Origin: JBKHYJ01 sp046565505
GTDB taxonomy: Bacteria; Acidobacteriota; Blastocatellia; UBA7656
NCBI GenBank assembly: GCA_046565505.1
Contig: JBKHYJ010000079.1
Location: 102,343-166,342 of the forward strand
Reading direction: 5' to 3'
Length of the DNA: 64,000 bases
In this document: positions 33,470 to 42,761 of the stretch, one piece after another
How positions within the stretch are numbered: position 1 is the first letter of the stretch
How the letters are laid out: each line of letters starts with the position of its first letter
Notes under the pieces: model-generated
The model's database searches: none
Told to the model about the DNA's origin: nothing
The model's input: only the letters and a program-made list of their open reading frames with translations
Position numbers and translations under genes: made by a program

Positions 33470-33846
33470 GCGAAGAGAAGTTAAAAGGACTACAGAATTA
33501 CATTCTTAAAGACCTGTTCTGTGCGGTGACTGAGGATGAAATACTAAGGCAGGAGAACGGCAAGTTTTATATTGGTCGCCATGAGCTTCCTGCGATGGAT
33601 GTAGATAACCTCATTGAGGAGGCCAAGGCTATCAAGGCAATGTACCTTCCCAAGCTTCTCTTTTCTGAGCTTAAGTATCTTTCCAACCGGCGTGTCTTTG
33701 AGCAATCAAAGGATTACTTGGATACCTACTTTGGCAAGGCTATGCTCTACTGCATTGATCTTATTGAGAAGAAACTTACCAAGCTTGCAGCAATGGAAAA
33801 GGTCACTAAACCTACCAAACCTCTTACTAAGAAACAGAGTAAATAA
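33466..33846 (+). CDS. Hypothetical structural-region protein, 126 aa
   Basis: Helical with LSNRRVFEQSKDYLDTYFGKA and a basic C-terminus (KPTKPLTKKQSK). Overlaps the preceding gene by four bases. It ends just before the promoter/leader of the capsid operon. Confidence 0.5.
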   Translation: MSEEKLKGLQNYILKDLFCAVTEDEILRQENGKFYIGRHELPAMDVDNLIEEAKAIKAMYLPKLLFSELKYLSNRRVFEQSKDYLDTYFGKAMLYCIDLIEKKLTKLAAMEKVTKPTKPLTKKQSK

Positions 33847-33860
33847 TCCCCTGAATGCGA

Positions 33861-33871
33861 TTTGCTATAAT
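33861..33871 (+). promoter_or_regulatory. TTTGCTATAAT promoter of the scaffold-capsid operon
   Basis: Exact copy of the motif at 41258-41268. TATAAT at 33866-33871; the transcript would carry a leader of almost 200 nt. Confidence 0.55.
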
Positions 33872-33910
33872 TAGATTGCCACCCCAGAACTTCGATAACC
33901 CAATATAAAA

Positions 33911-34050
33911 AACTGTGTAGCGGATGAGGAATCCTTTTCCCCTTCCAAGCTTATTACGTTTCCTACACAGTTATCGTATTGAGTTTCGGAGGTGGAAAAG
34001 GGTTTCTCATAACGAGAGACCTTTTTCTTTTAGGTAGCTGCCACCTCTCA
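33911..34050 (+). ncRNA. Structured leader with internal terminator before the scaffold gene
   Basis: AACTGTGTAG (33911-33920) pairs exactly with CTACACAGTT (33963-33972). CCTTTTCC (33933-33940) can pair with GGAAAAGG (33994-34001). GTTTCTC (34002-34008) with GAGAGAC (34014-34020) forms a terminator-like hairpin followed by CTTTTTCTTTT. GGAGGTGG near 33989 can pair with CCACCTC (34041-34047), which would compete with the terminator hairpin's 5' side. The layout resembles an attenuator: promoter, upper stems, terminator, then capsid genes. No known riboswitch class recognised. Confidence 0.6.
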
Positions 34051-34070
34051 AGCGCAGTGTTTCAAAATCT

Positions 34071-34628
34071 ATGAACAACGAAACTCAGGAACTCGAAAAC
34101 AAGACTCAGGATGGTTCCACTGAGCAGCAGGGAGTGGATACGACAAAGGAAGATCAAACTTTCGCCTCAGCTTCCGAGGAAACCAAAGAACCCGATTACA
34201 AGGCTGAATTTGAAAAAGTTCAAACCACCCTTCAGAAAGCTGAACACACCATTGTTGAGTTGAAGAAGGAGTTAAAGGCCAAAGAATCGGCAGGGGATGA
34301 CCAGCAAGGCGAGCAAGATTTGCGGCAAAAGATTGCTGAGCTTGAGACGAAAGTTGAGAACTTAAGCAATCAACAAGTAGCCGCCTCTGAGCATGAGCAA
34401 ACCGTAGAAGAACTACGAAAAGCTCAAACCAGAGTAGGTGAACTTTCCCAATCATTAATTGCTAAACACACCCTCCCCAATTCAGGTGCCGGGAATAACC
34501 AAGATAAGGCTGAGTCCGAACCTGAAATCAAACTGTCCCCGATGGATGAGCAGCTTCTCCAACGAGCCGCCGCAAAAAAGGGTATGACAGTTCAAGAGTA
34601 TAAAAAGCAAATGACCCCTAGGGGCTAG
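34071..34628 (+). CDS. Scaffolding-type protein
   Basis: At 185 aa, very acidic and Gln/Glu-rich, mostly coiled coil (VQTTLQKAEHTIVELKKEL; VEELRKAQTRVGELSQSLI), with a basic C-terminal helix (LLQRAAAKKGMTVQEYKKQM) as in phage scaffolds that bind the capsid. Directly upstream of decoration and capsid genes. No SD. Confidence 0.7.
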   Translation: MNNETQELENKTQDGSTEQQGVDTTKEDQTFASASEETKEPDYKAEFEKVQTTLQKAEHTIVELKKELKAKESAGDDQQGEQDLRQKIAELETKVENLSNQQVAASEHEQTVEELRKAQTRVGELSQSLIAKHTLPNSGAGNNQDKAESEPEIKLSPMDEQLLQRAAAKKGMTVQEYKKQMTPRG

Positions 34629-34656
34629 TCGGCCCCGCAAAGGGGAATAAGTAAAA

Positions 34657-35151
34657 ATGGCAAAAGGAGATATTCGAGTAGTAGATACCGGAGGCCGTGT
34701 TACTGCACCTACTCGTGAGTATCAGACCGCCGCAGGTTCTACCGCCATCAATGCCGGTGAGCCGGTGATGCTGACCACGATTGGTACAAGCCAGTACGTT
34801 GCAGCCCTGACCGATGCCAAGCCAGTGATCGGCACTGATTACTTTGTAGGTATTGCCGCAGACGCTGCTACACACACTGCATCAGCAGATGGTGTAGTTC
34901 ATGTCTATGTGGCACTTCCGGGTGTTACGTTTCGAGGAAAAGCAAAAACCGCAGCCAACGCCGACACTCAGAGCGAGGTGAATGCACTTGTCAACAAGCG
35001 CACCATCTTTGACCTGACCACCGGCACATATACGGTCGATACGGCTGCCGCAGATGGTGCAACAAACGGTTTGATTATTGTAGGAGGTGATCCCAACGGT
35101 TCCTTCATTGATTTTCAGGCTTCGGCTCGCGCCACTCCATTTGGCTTCTAA
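34657..35151 (+). CDS. Capsid decoration or head-stabilising protein
   Basis: At 164 aa, beta-rich, Thr/Ala/Gly-heavy (AAGSTAINAGEPVMLTTIGT), with an ending typical of lambda-D-like trimers. Located between scaffold and capsid as in lambda D and related heads. An SD-like AAGGGGA is 12 bases upstream. Confidence 0.6.
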   Translation: MAKGDIRVVDTGGRVTAPTREYQTAAGSTAINAGEPVMLTTIGTSQYVAALTDAKPVIGTDYFVGIAADAATHTASADGVVHVYVALPGVTFRGKAKTAANADTQSEVNALVNKRTIFDLTTGTYTVDTAAADGATNGLIIVGGDPNGSFIDFQASARATPFGF

Positions 35152-35171
35152 TTAACCAATCCTAAACTTCA

Positions 35172-36092
35172 ATGTCTCTTAATTCAGGATTAAACCCTAA
35201 TGTAGTCAAAACTGCATTAGATGATGTGTTCTTCCAGCCCTTAGAGGAGAAGAAGCAACCAGGGTATGTCGATGCCGCAAGTTCAATGACGTTCCGCCAA
35301 GATACTGCTGATTCTTCAGCCGTCATCATGGAAGTGTTCAAGGGAACTGGCAACTGGGATCAGCTTGCCGAGGAAGTAGAGATTACTGAAAAGACCCCGC
35401 GTGTAGCCAACACCAAGACCTTTTCGGTTGTCTCTTTCAAGGCATCAGTCAAAATCCCCCACGAGTTTTTCGAGGATCAAAAGCATGGTGTGTACGAGAT
35501 GATGGTTGAGTCTATGGCTCGCCGTGCCGTCACTACCCGCGACAAGAACGCCTTTGCGGTCTATCGCAACGCTTTCACCAGCGCAACCACCGCAGATGGC
35601 GGAGCCTTGATTTCGTCCCACACCAACTTGAACGGCGATACGGTGTCCAACCTCTTAACCGGAGCGTTGTCTGAAACCACGCTTTACACCGGAATCCAGA
35701 CCCTTTATGAAATGAAGGCACAGGATGGTGTAATTGAAGGCTTCCAGCCCTCGGTTCTTATGGTTGCACCGGCTAAATTCAAGCTTGCGTGTGAAATCGT
35801 TGACTCAGAGCTTCGCTCAGGCACGGCCAATAACGATATGAATGTCTACTCCTCAAAGTACGGCATTTATGTTGCGACCTCGCCGTGGCTTGGTACGGCA
35901 GGTGGAGGGTCTGATACCGCATGGTACTTATTGTCAACTCGTCACTCGATCATGCGCTACGTCCGTGAGGCAGTGAATACTGACCTTATCGAGCCTAAGT
36001 ACTCCTCAAACGATGTTTGGGTGTATAAGGGTCGCTTCCGTGAAGTGGTTGGCGCAATGAGCTACGAAGGAATTGTCGGTTCCACAGGCTAA
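35172..36092 (+). CDS. Major capsid protein (HK97-fold)
   Basis: At 306 aa. The E-loop/P-domain pattern includes FSVVSFKASVKIPHEFFEDQ, then a long helix MMVESMARRAVTTRDKNAFA and VLMVAPAKFKLACEIVDSEL, ending with VWVYKGRFREVVGAMSYEGI. Size and layout match a T=7 podovirus or siphovirus capsid. Start lacks an SD (CTTCAATG). Confidence 0.85.
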   Translation: MSLNSGLNPNVVKTALDDVFFQPLEEKKQPGYVDAASSMTFRQDTADSSAVIMEVFKGTGNWDQLAEEVEITEKTPRVANTKTFSVVSFKASVKIPHEFFEDQKHGVYEMMVESMARRAVTTRDKNAFAVYRNAFTSATTADGGALISSHTNLNGDTVSNLLTGALSETTLYTGIQTLYEMKAQDGVIEGFQPSVLMVAPAKFKLACEIVDSELRSGTANNDMNVYSSKYGIYVATSPWLGTAGGGSDTAWYLLSTRHSIMRYVREAVNTDLIEPKYSSNDVWVYKGRFREVVGAMSYEGIVGSTG

Positions 36093-36104
36093 ACCTTAAG
36101 TTCA

Positions 36105-36563
36105 ATGAATACTAAATTCATCGTCGGAATCTTAGTGGTACTGGCCTTAATCGTCGGCACTGTCTTGGTACTGAACCGTCCATCTGTCAGTCTTCGCGGT
36201 ATGACCAATCTCAATGATCTGACCGTAGATTCTCTTACGACCGGATCAGTCACCAACTCAGGGGCAGCTACCATTGGTGGAGGTACGAGCATTAGCAAAT
36301 ATCAGTGTGCTATGGCAACTTGGAACCCACCGTCTCTGGCAACCTCCACGCCAAACGGTGCAGCTACCTCAACCGATATTGCCCTTTCTGGGGCAGTGTT
36401 GGGAGACTTGTGTGTAGCCTCGTTGACCACTGCAACTACAAGCGCAGTAAGCGTGAACTGTAACATCTCTGCAACCGGCACCTCTACTATCCGTGTCATC
36501 AACACTAGCCTTGGCAATGTTGATCTTGATAGTGGAACTGCAAAGGTCTGCTACATCCACTAA
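36105..36563 (+). CDS. Signal-anchored Thr/Ser-rich virion protein candidate
   Basis: At 152 aa, with an N-terminal membrane segment (FIVGILVVLALIVGTVLVL) and a Thr/Ser/Ala-rich beta domain containing four Cys. It follows the capsid gene by 12 bases, so it is likely virion-associated, yet a signal anchor is unexpected for a capsid-region protein. No family recognised. Confidence 0.55.
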   Translation: MNTKFIVGILVVLALIVGTVLVLNRPSVSLRGMTNLNDLTVDSLTTGSVTNSGAATIGGGTSISKYQCAMATWNPPSLATSTPNGAATSTDIALSGAVLGDLCVASLTTATTSAVSVNCNISATGTSTIRVINTSLGNVDLDSGTAKVCYIH

Positions 36564-36566
36564 CTG

Positions 36567-36607
36567 TCCGTCTACTCAGCCCCCTTGCGAGGGCTGGGAT
36601 AGACGGA
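36567..36607 (+). terminator. Two-tier hairpin between structural genes
   Basis: TCCGTCTA (36567-36574) pairs with TAGACGGA (36600-36607), enclosing CAGCCC...GGGCTG. There is no T-run, so an RNA processing or stability element is as likely as a terminator. Confidence 0.5.
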
Positions 36608-36626
36608 TAAGTAAATAAAAACAACC

Positions 36627-37028
36627 ATGAAAAAATTTAGCTACTTCTTCCTCGCTCTCCTGGTCTTGTGTGCCGTCTTCCTTGTTCTTGATTATGGAAG
36701 ACAAGGACAATCTCAGTCTTCTTTCAAGGGAATCTCAGCCGCAAGCTATGACCGTACCGTAACCAATAGTTCAACGACTGTTGGAACTACCACCACCCGT
36801 ATTGCCGCTGCCAATTCCAACCGCATAAAGCTTGTGATCTGCAACGACTCTGCCAAACAGTTCTACTGTGCCGAGGATACTACGTCCACGTTAAACGCAG
36901 GAATCCCATTGAATAACTCCACCTCCTCAACCAACACTTGCTATAAGACCGAGTGGCCTGATGTCTACTTGGGACAGGTAAGCTGCATAGGGTCTGCTAC
37001 TGGGTCGGTCACTATCCTTGAGAAGTAA
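36627..37028 (+). CDS. Signal-anchored Ser/Thr-rich protein
   Basis: At 133 aa. Membrane segment FSYFFLALLVLCAVFLVLDY at the N-terminus, then a Ser/Thr/Asn-rich domain with four Cys (KLVICNDSAKQFYCAEDTTS). It resembles the 36105 protein in plan and may be a distant paralogue. The stop and next start overlap. Confidence 0.55.
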   Translation: MKKFSYFFLALLVLCAVFLVLDYGRQGQSQSSFKGISAASYDRTVTNSSTTVGTTTTRIAAANSNRIKLVICNDSAKQFYCAEDTTSTLNAGIPLNNSTSSTNTCYKTEWPDVYLGQVSCIGSATGSVTILEK

Positions 37029-37426
37029 TGCACGACTTTCTTATCGCAGTCGTAAGTTTGGTCGGAGGGAGCTTCATTCCAGGCTTATTCAAGCTCAAAA
37101 GTAAACAGATTGACGATGCCTCTTCGATACGAGAAGAACTGCTGAAAAGAATCAACTCTCTGGACTTGAAGGTAGAAAACCTTACGGCAGATTTGGACTC
37201 GTGGAAAACGAAGTACTATAACCTCTTGGAAAAATACTCTACAGAGAAAGAGGAGTGGAAGAGAAAATACTTTGAACTACAAGCTACCCGTGATCGGGAA
37301 AAAGATGAGTATCAAGACAACTTAAACCAAGTTCAGGAGAAGTTTAATAAAGCCAATAGCGATCTTGAAGCATTACGAAAAATCTGTACTTTGCCTACTG
37401 TCGAATCATCCCCTCAAACTACATGA
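37028..37426 (+). CDS. Membrane-anchored coiled-coil protein (spanin-like)
   Basis: At 132 aa. An N-terminal hydrophobic segment (FLIAVVSLVGGSFIPGLF) precedes a long Lys/Glu coiled coil (KWTKYYNLLEKYSTEKE region). This plan matches inner-membrane spanins or virion tether proteins. It overlaps the C1 protease by four bases. A function in lysis would be inference. Confidence 0.45.
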   Translation: MHDFLIAVVSLVGGSFIPGLFKLKSKQIDDASSIREELLKRINSLDLKVENLTADLDSWKTKYYNLLEKYSTEKEEWKRKYFELQATRDREKDEYQDNLNQVQEKFNKANSDLEALRKICTLPTVESSPQTT

Positions 37427-38253
37427 GCCAAGTCAAACACTACGGATATATCCCAGATACAATTGAACCGGACCATTATATCTTTGGCGGCTCAAGTATC
37501 CCGGACGAAGTACTGCAATCTACTGGTCAATGGGGCGAGTTCTTGCCGAAGGATGAGTTTCAAAGGAATAATAGTTTTGACAGTCAGAACTGCTCTAACT
37601 ACGGAACTCAAAATCCGATTGAGATTCTGATGAAGTACAAGTTTGGAGGAGACTACGATTACTCCGAACGCTACTTAGGGGTGATGTCAAGAACCACCGA
37701 GGAAGGAAACTCCCCTCATAAAGTTGCTGAGACGATACGTAAAGAATCGGGCCTGATTCCTGAGTCAATGTTGCCCTTCGATGCTTCTATCAAGACATGG
37801 GAGCAATACTATAGCCCCAAGCCAATGATTGAACCCTACCTGAGTGTAGGTAATAAGTTTCGAGAAGATTATATCTTTTTGCACGAGTGGGTTTTCATCG
37901 ACAACAACCCCAACAAAGTAGGGCTTATCAAGGAAGCTCTGAAGCGATCCCCATTAGGGATTGCCGTTTATGCGTGGCTTTACGGGGAAGATTGTTATAT
38001 CAAACCCAAAGGTGCTCAAGATAATCACTGGGTATGCCTCTATGGATATGAGGAAGGCAAGTACTGGCTCATCTTCGACCAGTACGATTCAACGCATAAG
38101 AAGCTCGCGTGGAACTTTGACTTTAGCTGTGCCAAACGCTACTACGTCGCTAAAAAACTTACCGAAGTTCAAGTACAAGACAACCTCAAGCAGCAGATAA
38201 CCCTTTATCAGAAGATAGTCGAACTTCTTAAACGTTTCCTTAATCGTTCATGA
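37423..38253 (+). CDS. C1A-like (papain-fold) cysteine peptidase
   Basis: At 276 aa. The catalytic block reads SFDSQNCSNYGTQNP, where QNCSNYG carries the oxyanion Gln and nucleophile Cys. The His block is DNHWVCLYGYEEGKYW, and an Asn/Asp candidate follows at IFDQYDST. Papain-like peptidases are unusual as phage structural-region genes; a role in virion maturation, ejection or host surface cleavage is possible. It overlaps both neighbours by four bases, so it belongs in the head operon. Confidence 0.7.
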   Translation: MSQVKHYGYIPDTIEPDHYIFGGSSIPDEVLQSTGQWGEFLPKDEFQRNNSFDSQNCSNYGTQNPIEILMKYKFGGDYDYSERYLGVMSRTTEEGNSPHKVAETIRKESGLIPESMLPFDASIKTWEQYYSPKPMIEPYLSVGNKFREDYIFLHEWVFIDNNPNKVGLIKEALKRSPLGIAVYAWLYGEDCYIKPKGAQDNHWVCLYGYEEGKYWLIFDQYDSTHKKLAWNFDFSCAKRYYVAKKLTEVQVQDNLKQQITLYQKIVELLKRFLNRS

Positions 38254-39416
38254 GCTATCTTGTCTCTGACCTAAAAAACGATATTGCAGGAGCACTCCAC
38301 GGGACGACCACCAATAAGGTAAACGGCTTAAATAATATTATCTTGCGCGCAGCTCGTCAGCTTCTTTTGGACATTGATCCACAAGAGACTAAGCGCATCG
38401 CCCAGCTTTCCAACGCACTCTATGACCAAGTGTATGACTATGTAGCCCCATCAGACTTAAAAGGGAAGAAGGTCGTTCGTATCGGCCCCCAGGTCAATAG
38501 ATCGCTCGGTGATAGTTTCGCTCAACATCAAACCGATGACTTTGATCTATACAAGACCAATGACAGCTTTGCGGTACAAAACAACTCCGGTGTTAAAACA
38601 GTAAGGATTTCAAAGAGCCTCACCGCTGGTATTCTTCTTAATGAATGCGAGTCCACAACCGCTAATGGAACCTGGGCCGTAGGAGGTGATGCCAGTAACC
38701 TTGCCGCTGATACCTTATACAAGGTCACAGGGGCAGGTTCGCTCTCATTTGATGCGTCAGGCTCAACCGGATCAGCATATCTTCAAAACTATACCCAGAC
38801 CGCAGTTGATTTGAGTACTCACTTAAATAAGTCAGCTATCTTTGTTTGGATTTATCTTCCCTCAACCACCAACTTTACCAGCGTCACCTTACGCTGGGGT
38901 TCCTCTGCTTCAGCCTATTGGTCAGTAACAGTCACTTCAAGCCACTTTGCGACAGCCTTTCAGACCGGATGGAACTTGCTTAGATTTGATTGGAACGGTG
39001 CAACGCAGTCAGGCTCACCCTCCTCATCTTCCATTACCTATCTGCGAGTTACCTACACTTCTACCGCAGGCACGTCATTTACCACACTTCGACTGGACTC
39101 TATCTATTCAAAACTTCCCACCATTTATGAAATGGAGTATTTCTCCAAGTATCTTTTCAGCAGTTCATCAGGGACGTGGCAGGAAGCCATAGTAGACGAT
39201 AGCGACCTTATCAATCTCGACACGGAAAGCTATAACCTTCTCTTTAACAAAACGATGGTCTTACTTGCTCCACAGGTACAAGGCAAAAATGCCGCCTTTG
39301 ATGTGACCTTCTATAAAGGTGAATACGATGCAGGAGTCAAGAAGTACACAGGACAATACAAGTCAGACGCTAAAAAGCCTCAAGGCACTTATTACCAAGT
39401 TAGAAAACGAAGATGA
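38250..39416 (+). CDS. Head-tail connector with inserted beta domain
   Basis: At 388 aa. The first 80 and last 110 residues are head-neck-like (LKNDIAGALHGTTTNKVNGL; DLINLDTESYNLLFNKTMVL). Residues about 125-290 form a Ser/Thr-rich lectin- or LamG-like domain (FVWIYLPSTTNFTSVTLRWG; GWNLLRFDWNGATQSG). This suggests a decorated neck adaptor carrying a glycan-binding insertion. The gene overlaps the nozzle gene by four bases. Confidence 0.65.
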   Translation: MSYLVSDLKNDIAGALHGTTTNKVNGLNNIILRAARQLLLDIDPQETKRIAQLSNALYDQVYDYVAPSDLKGKKVVRIGPQVNRSLGDSFAQHQTDDFDLYKTNDSFAVQNNSGVKTVRISKSLTAGILLNECESTTANGTWAVGGDASNLAADTLYKVTGAGSLSFDASGSTGSAYLQNYTQTAVDLSTHLNKSAIFVWIYLPSTTNFTSVTLRWGSSASAYWSVTVTSSHFATAFQTGWNLLRFDWNGATQSGSPSSSSITYLRVTYTSTAGTSFTTLRLDSIYSKLPTIYEMEYFSKYLFSSSSGTWQEAIVDDSDLINLDTESYNLLFNKTMVLLAPQVQGKNAAFDVTFYKGEYDAGVKKYTGQYKSDAKKPQGTYYQVRKRR

Positions 39417-41251
39417 GCGATTTCAAACTCGTTTCAAAATTCTTAGGGTATAGGAATAAGACCGATCCCACCAATATTCCCGAACTGGTAGCGGATGATT
39501 CAGGCCGCCCTGTACGAGCCTCGGTTTTGATTGCAGGTTCACAAAACATCACCTCAGTTGATGCAGATCGTATTGGCATCCGCCCAGGCTACACGCTTGA
39601 TGGGGCTGCAAGTACCGCCACGACCCCTATTAGAAGCTCGTATGATTGGATAACCCATCGGGGAGAGAATAGAAACGTCAGGCACTATTCAGATACCTTG
39701 CAGTACCGCTACGTAGCTTCCGATGGCACAGTATCGTATCGGACTTTAACGACTGGACTTTCTACTACTGCAACACTTCAGTTTGCTGAGTTCTGGGATA
39801 CGACCGAGCTTCAGGATGTGCTTTTGTTTGTTGATGGAACCTCCAATATCTACGAGTGGTCAGGTGCAGTCACTACGATTGCCTCAGTAGGAACCAATAC
39901 CTTAACAAAGTCAGGTACAACAACTTGGGCTGAAGAAGGCTTTTACACTTCAGGGACAAGGCAGGTGGTAATAAACGGCGTCACCTATACCTATACCGGA
40001 GGTGAATCCAGTACAACCCTTACAGGGGTGACTCCTGATCCTGCCCTAGCTTCACCTGCCATTGCTGCTGGGGATATTGTTCATCAGGCCATAAGGACTA
40101 CCGCCAACTCTGCAATCTCTGGTATCCCGGCCACCTTTGCGAATGATTTGATAGGAGTCTTATATAACCAGATTTATATTGCGTCTCTTACCTCTCGCTT
40201 TGTCTATGTTTCCAAGCAGAACAACTACAAAGACTATTCTTATTCAGCAACGAGAGTTCCTGCCGAAGGTGCGCTATTGACCTTAGACGCGACTATCGTA
40301 GGCTTTGTTCCTCAAGAGGATGCCATGTACATCACGGCTGGGAAAAGCTTTTGGTACGAGACAGTATTTCAAAAGAGCGCCGATCTTACGAAGGAGTCTT
40401 TAGACATTAAAAGGCTTAAAACGAGCGGACAAAAAGCCGCTAAGAGTCAGGTGTTTATAAGTAACGACGGAAATAACGTCATCTTCGTAAGTAACGAGCC
40501 GACATTCGATCAGTTGGGTAGAGTTGAGAATATTACCACCCCTCAGAACAAGCCTCTTTCCGATCCCATCAAGACCGACTTTGATAACTATGATTTTTCA
40601 GTAGACGGTGATGTAGTCAGGTATAAGAATAATCAATACATTGCCATTCCCGCTTCCGGGGTTGTTCTGGTGTACAACTTCGAGAAAGGTTTCTGGGAGG
40701 CTCCTTGGATAATGCCGATCCGCTGCTTTTCAGTCATTGACGGAGAACTCTATGGTCACTCATCGTTGACTGCAGAAACCTATAAGCTACTGGATGGAAC
40801 ATCCGACAACGGAAACCCGATTGAAGCAATAGCTCAACTTAACTACCAGAATTATGGTGATCGAGCCGCAAAGAAAGCCTTTGATGAGTGGTTTAGTGAA
40901 GGCTATATCTCCTCCAATACTACCTTAACGCTTGGCTTAAAGTATGACTTTGGTGGCTTCACCTCGATAGTTGAAAAAGAGATTTCAGGTAACGACGACG
41001 CCATTATCTTTGCCACTCTCACAGATAATAGCTTAGGCAAGAATCCGATAGGTCAGCTTCCCATAGGTAGTATCACCGACAGCCCCTCAGACCTTCCTAA
41101 GTTTCGCGTCATTCACGAACTTGAACGCCAGGACTTCTACGAGCTTTCTGCGCTTTACCAGACTGATGACGTGGATGCTCAGTGGCAGATTCTCTGCTGT
41201 GGGGGAAATGTCGAACCTTCCAAGGCGGAAAACAGCGAAATTAAACAATAA
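39413..41251 (+). CDS. Podovirus tail nozzle / stabilisation protein
   Basis: At 612 aa, with a repeated beta-propeller pattern: LQFAEFWDTTELQDVLLFVD, FANDLIGVLYNQIYIAS, then SQVFISNDGNNVIFVSNEP and GFWEAPWIMPIRCFS. This resembles the P22 gp10-like or T7 gp12-like nozzle. It closes the short tail and interacts with fibres. Overlaps the connector gene. Confidence 0.75.
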   Translation: MSDFKLVSKFLGYRNKTDPTNIPELVADDSGRPVRASVLIAGSQNITSVDADRIGIRPGYTLDGAASTATTPIRSSYDWITHRGENRNVRHYSDTLQYRYVASDGTVSYRTLTTGLSTTATLQFAEFWDTTELQDVLLFVDGTSNIYEWSGAVTTIASVGTNTLTKSGTTTWAEEGFYTSGTRQVVINGVTYTYTGGESSTTLTGVTPDPALASPAIAAGDIVHQAIRTTANSAISGIPATFANDLIGVLYNQIYIASLTSRFVYVSKQNNYKDYSYSATRVPAEGALLTLDATIVGFVPQEDAMYITAGKSFWYETVFQKSADLTKESLDIKRLKTSGQKAAKSQVFISNDGNNVIFVSNEPTFDQLGRVENITTPQNKPLSDPIKTDFDNYDFSVDGDVVRYKNNQYIAIPASGVVLVYNFEKGFWEAPWIMPIRCFSVIDGELYGHSSLTAETYKLLDGTSDNGNPIEAIAQLNYQNYGDRAAKKAFDEWFSEGYISSNTTLTLGLKYDFGGFTSIVEKEISGNDDAIIFATLTDNSLGKNPIGQLPIGSITDSPSDLPKFRVIHELERQDFYELSALYQTDDVDAQWQILCCGGNVEPSKAENSEIKQ

Positions 41252-41257
41252 AATCGA

Positions 41258-41268
41258 TTTGCTATAAT
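41258..41268 (+). promoter_or_regulatory. TTTGCTATAAT promoter of the fibre gene
   Basis: TTTGCTATAAT identical to that at 33861-33871. TATAAT ends at 41268 and the ATG starts at 41280, giving a leader of about 5 bases. Confidence 0.55.
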
Positions 41269-41279
41269 TAAAGTAATCT

Positions 41280-42710
41280 ATGTTTCACACACTTATTTCA
41301 AAGTTAGGTGCCATCATCGTAGCAGGTACATTATCTATCGCCGGACTTTTTGGTTTGGTTCCGAAGTCTCAAGTGACCACTCAGGTTCAAGAGCTTCAGT
41401 CAAGAATTTCACATCTTCAAAGCCAACTCGCCCCTTCCGCAAATCTCGCGGGATTTAATGCTGTTCAGGCTCAGAAGTTCAAACTTGCAGGAGCCGGTAT
41501 CACTGCAACAGACTCCTCAATTACCTTGCAGTCTTTTAAGCTAGCCGACGCTTCCACCACTCTTTCTATGTCTGACTTTGGCTCAATTGGATATGGAACC
41601 TTAGAACCAGGAACCTCAAAGGAGGAGCAGGTTTCATTCACTGGAGTTTCCCAGAACGGAAATGGCACAGCAATACTTACCGGAGTCACAAGAGGACTTA
41701 GATTCGTCTCTCCCTACGATTCGGTTTCAGCCAATAAGAAAGCACATGCGGGAGGAACTATATTTGTCATCTCCAACACGTCGGGGTTTTATTCAAACTT
41801 TGCCAGTTTGAGCAATAACCAAACGTTTACCGCAGTCAATACCTTCTCTTCTTCTTCGCTCCCTCGCGCCTCAGCTACCCCAGCGTATGGCTCAGGAAGT
41901 GAACTCTACTTTACTACCAAAGCCTATGTTGATGGGGTGGCACTTGCAGGAGCGCCAGACTCATCCCTTACTCAGAAGGGGTTGGTAGAACAGGCAACAA
42001 AAGCAGAGACGGCAGCGGGAACGGCAACAGGAGGAACTACAGCACCGCTTGTTGTGCCTAATAGCTCATTCAATGCCACCTTTTCAGCCACTACGACCGT
42101 CCCGGTCACAGGAACCAATGGCAAGTTGAGTTCTGGCTTTATAGACCAAACCGCAGCGTATACGTGGAGTGCAACGTCAACCTTCTCAGGCCCACTAATC
42201 ACCAGTGGCCTTTCAACAGGAGTCCTTCAGGGCAATAGCGGATCATCAGTCACATCCATAGCTCCAAGCACCAGCGGTAATCACCTCGTTTCAAACGGCT
42301 CAAGCTGGACAAGTGCATCTCCTGCATTAGGAAATTCATCAACCACAATTTCAACCGGAGGCGCTATGGCCGCTGCTTCTTTCACGGTCATTGCTACTAC
42401 TACCGTAACTACCAACGGCTTTCCGGTGTTACTATCGGCTGTTGGTGCTTGGCAGAACTCAGGCGCGACTAATAACAACTTCCTTGATTTTGCTGTGGAT
42501 GGTACACGAGTTGGGGATTCAACCGGAGGTATCTTCTCAAATAGATTAGAAGCCGCTTCTGTCCCTTATTCCTTTAATACCACTTGGATTGTTCCCCCTC
42601 TGGCCGCAGGATCACACACCTTCACGCTCCTTGTGAAAACAAGTGCAGGAAACATCACAATACCTTCCAACTCCTCTAAGGCCACGTTCTTTGTCAAAGA
42701 ACTTTACTAG
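41280..42710 (+). CDS. Secreted fibre-like protein, 476 aa
   Basis: An N-terminal hydrophobic segment (KLGAIIVAGTLSIAGLFGLV) and a short coiled coil (QVQELQSRISHLQSQLA) precede a Ser/Thr/Gly-rich beta-helical body with repeats such as STSSSSLPRASATPAYGSGS. The C-terminus is beta-rich. Such composition is typical of phage fibres, but the signal segment is atypical. Confidence 0.6.
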   Translation: MFHTLISKLGAIIVAGTLSIAGLFGLVPKSQVTTQVQELQSRISHLQSQLAPSANLAGFNAVQAQKFKLAGAGITATDSSITLQSFKLADASTTLSMSDFGSIGYGTLEPGTSKEEQVSFTGVSQNGNGTAILTGVTRGLRFVSPYDSVSANKKAHAGGTIFVISNTSGFYSNFASLSNNQTFTAVNTFSSSSLPRASATPAYGSGSELYFTTKAYVDGVALAGAPDSSLTQKGLVEQATKAETAAGTATGGTTAPLVVPNSSFNATFSATTTVPVTGTNGKLSSGFIDQTAAYTWSATSTFSGPLITSGLSTGVLQGNSGSSVTSIAPSTSGNHLVSNGSSWTSASPALGNSSTTISTGGAMAAASFTVIATTTVTTNGFPVLLSAVGAWQNSGATNNNFLDFAVDGTRVGDSTGGIFSNRLEAASVPYSFNTTWIVPPLAAGSHTFTLLVKTSAGNITIPSNSSKATFFVKELY

Positions 42711-42761
42711 AATGGAGCGCATTCTAAATGTCGTTGAGAAAATCACTCTCTAGCTAACATC

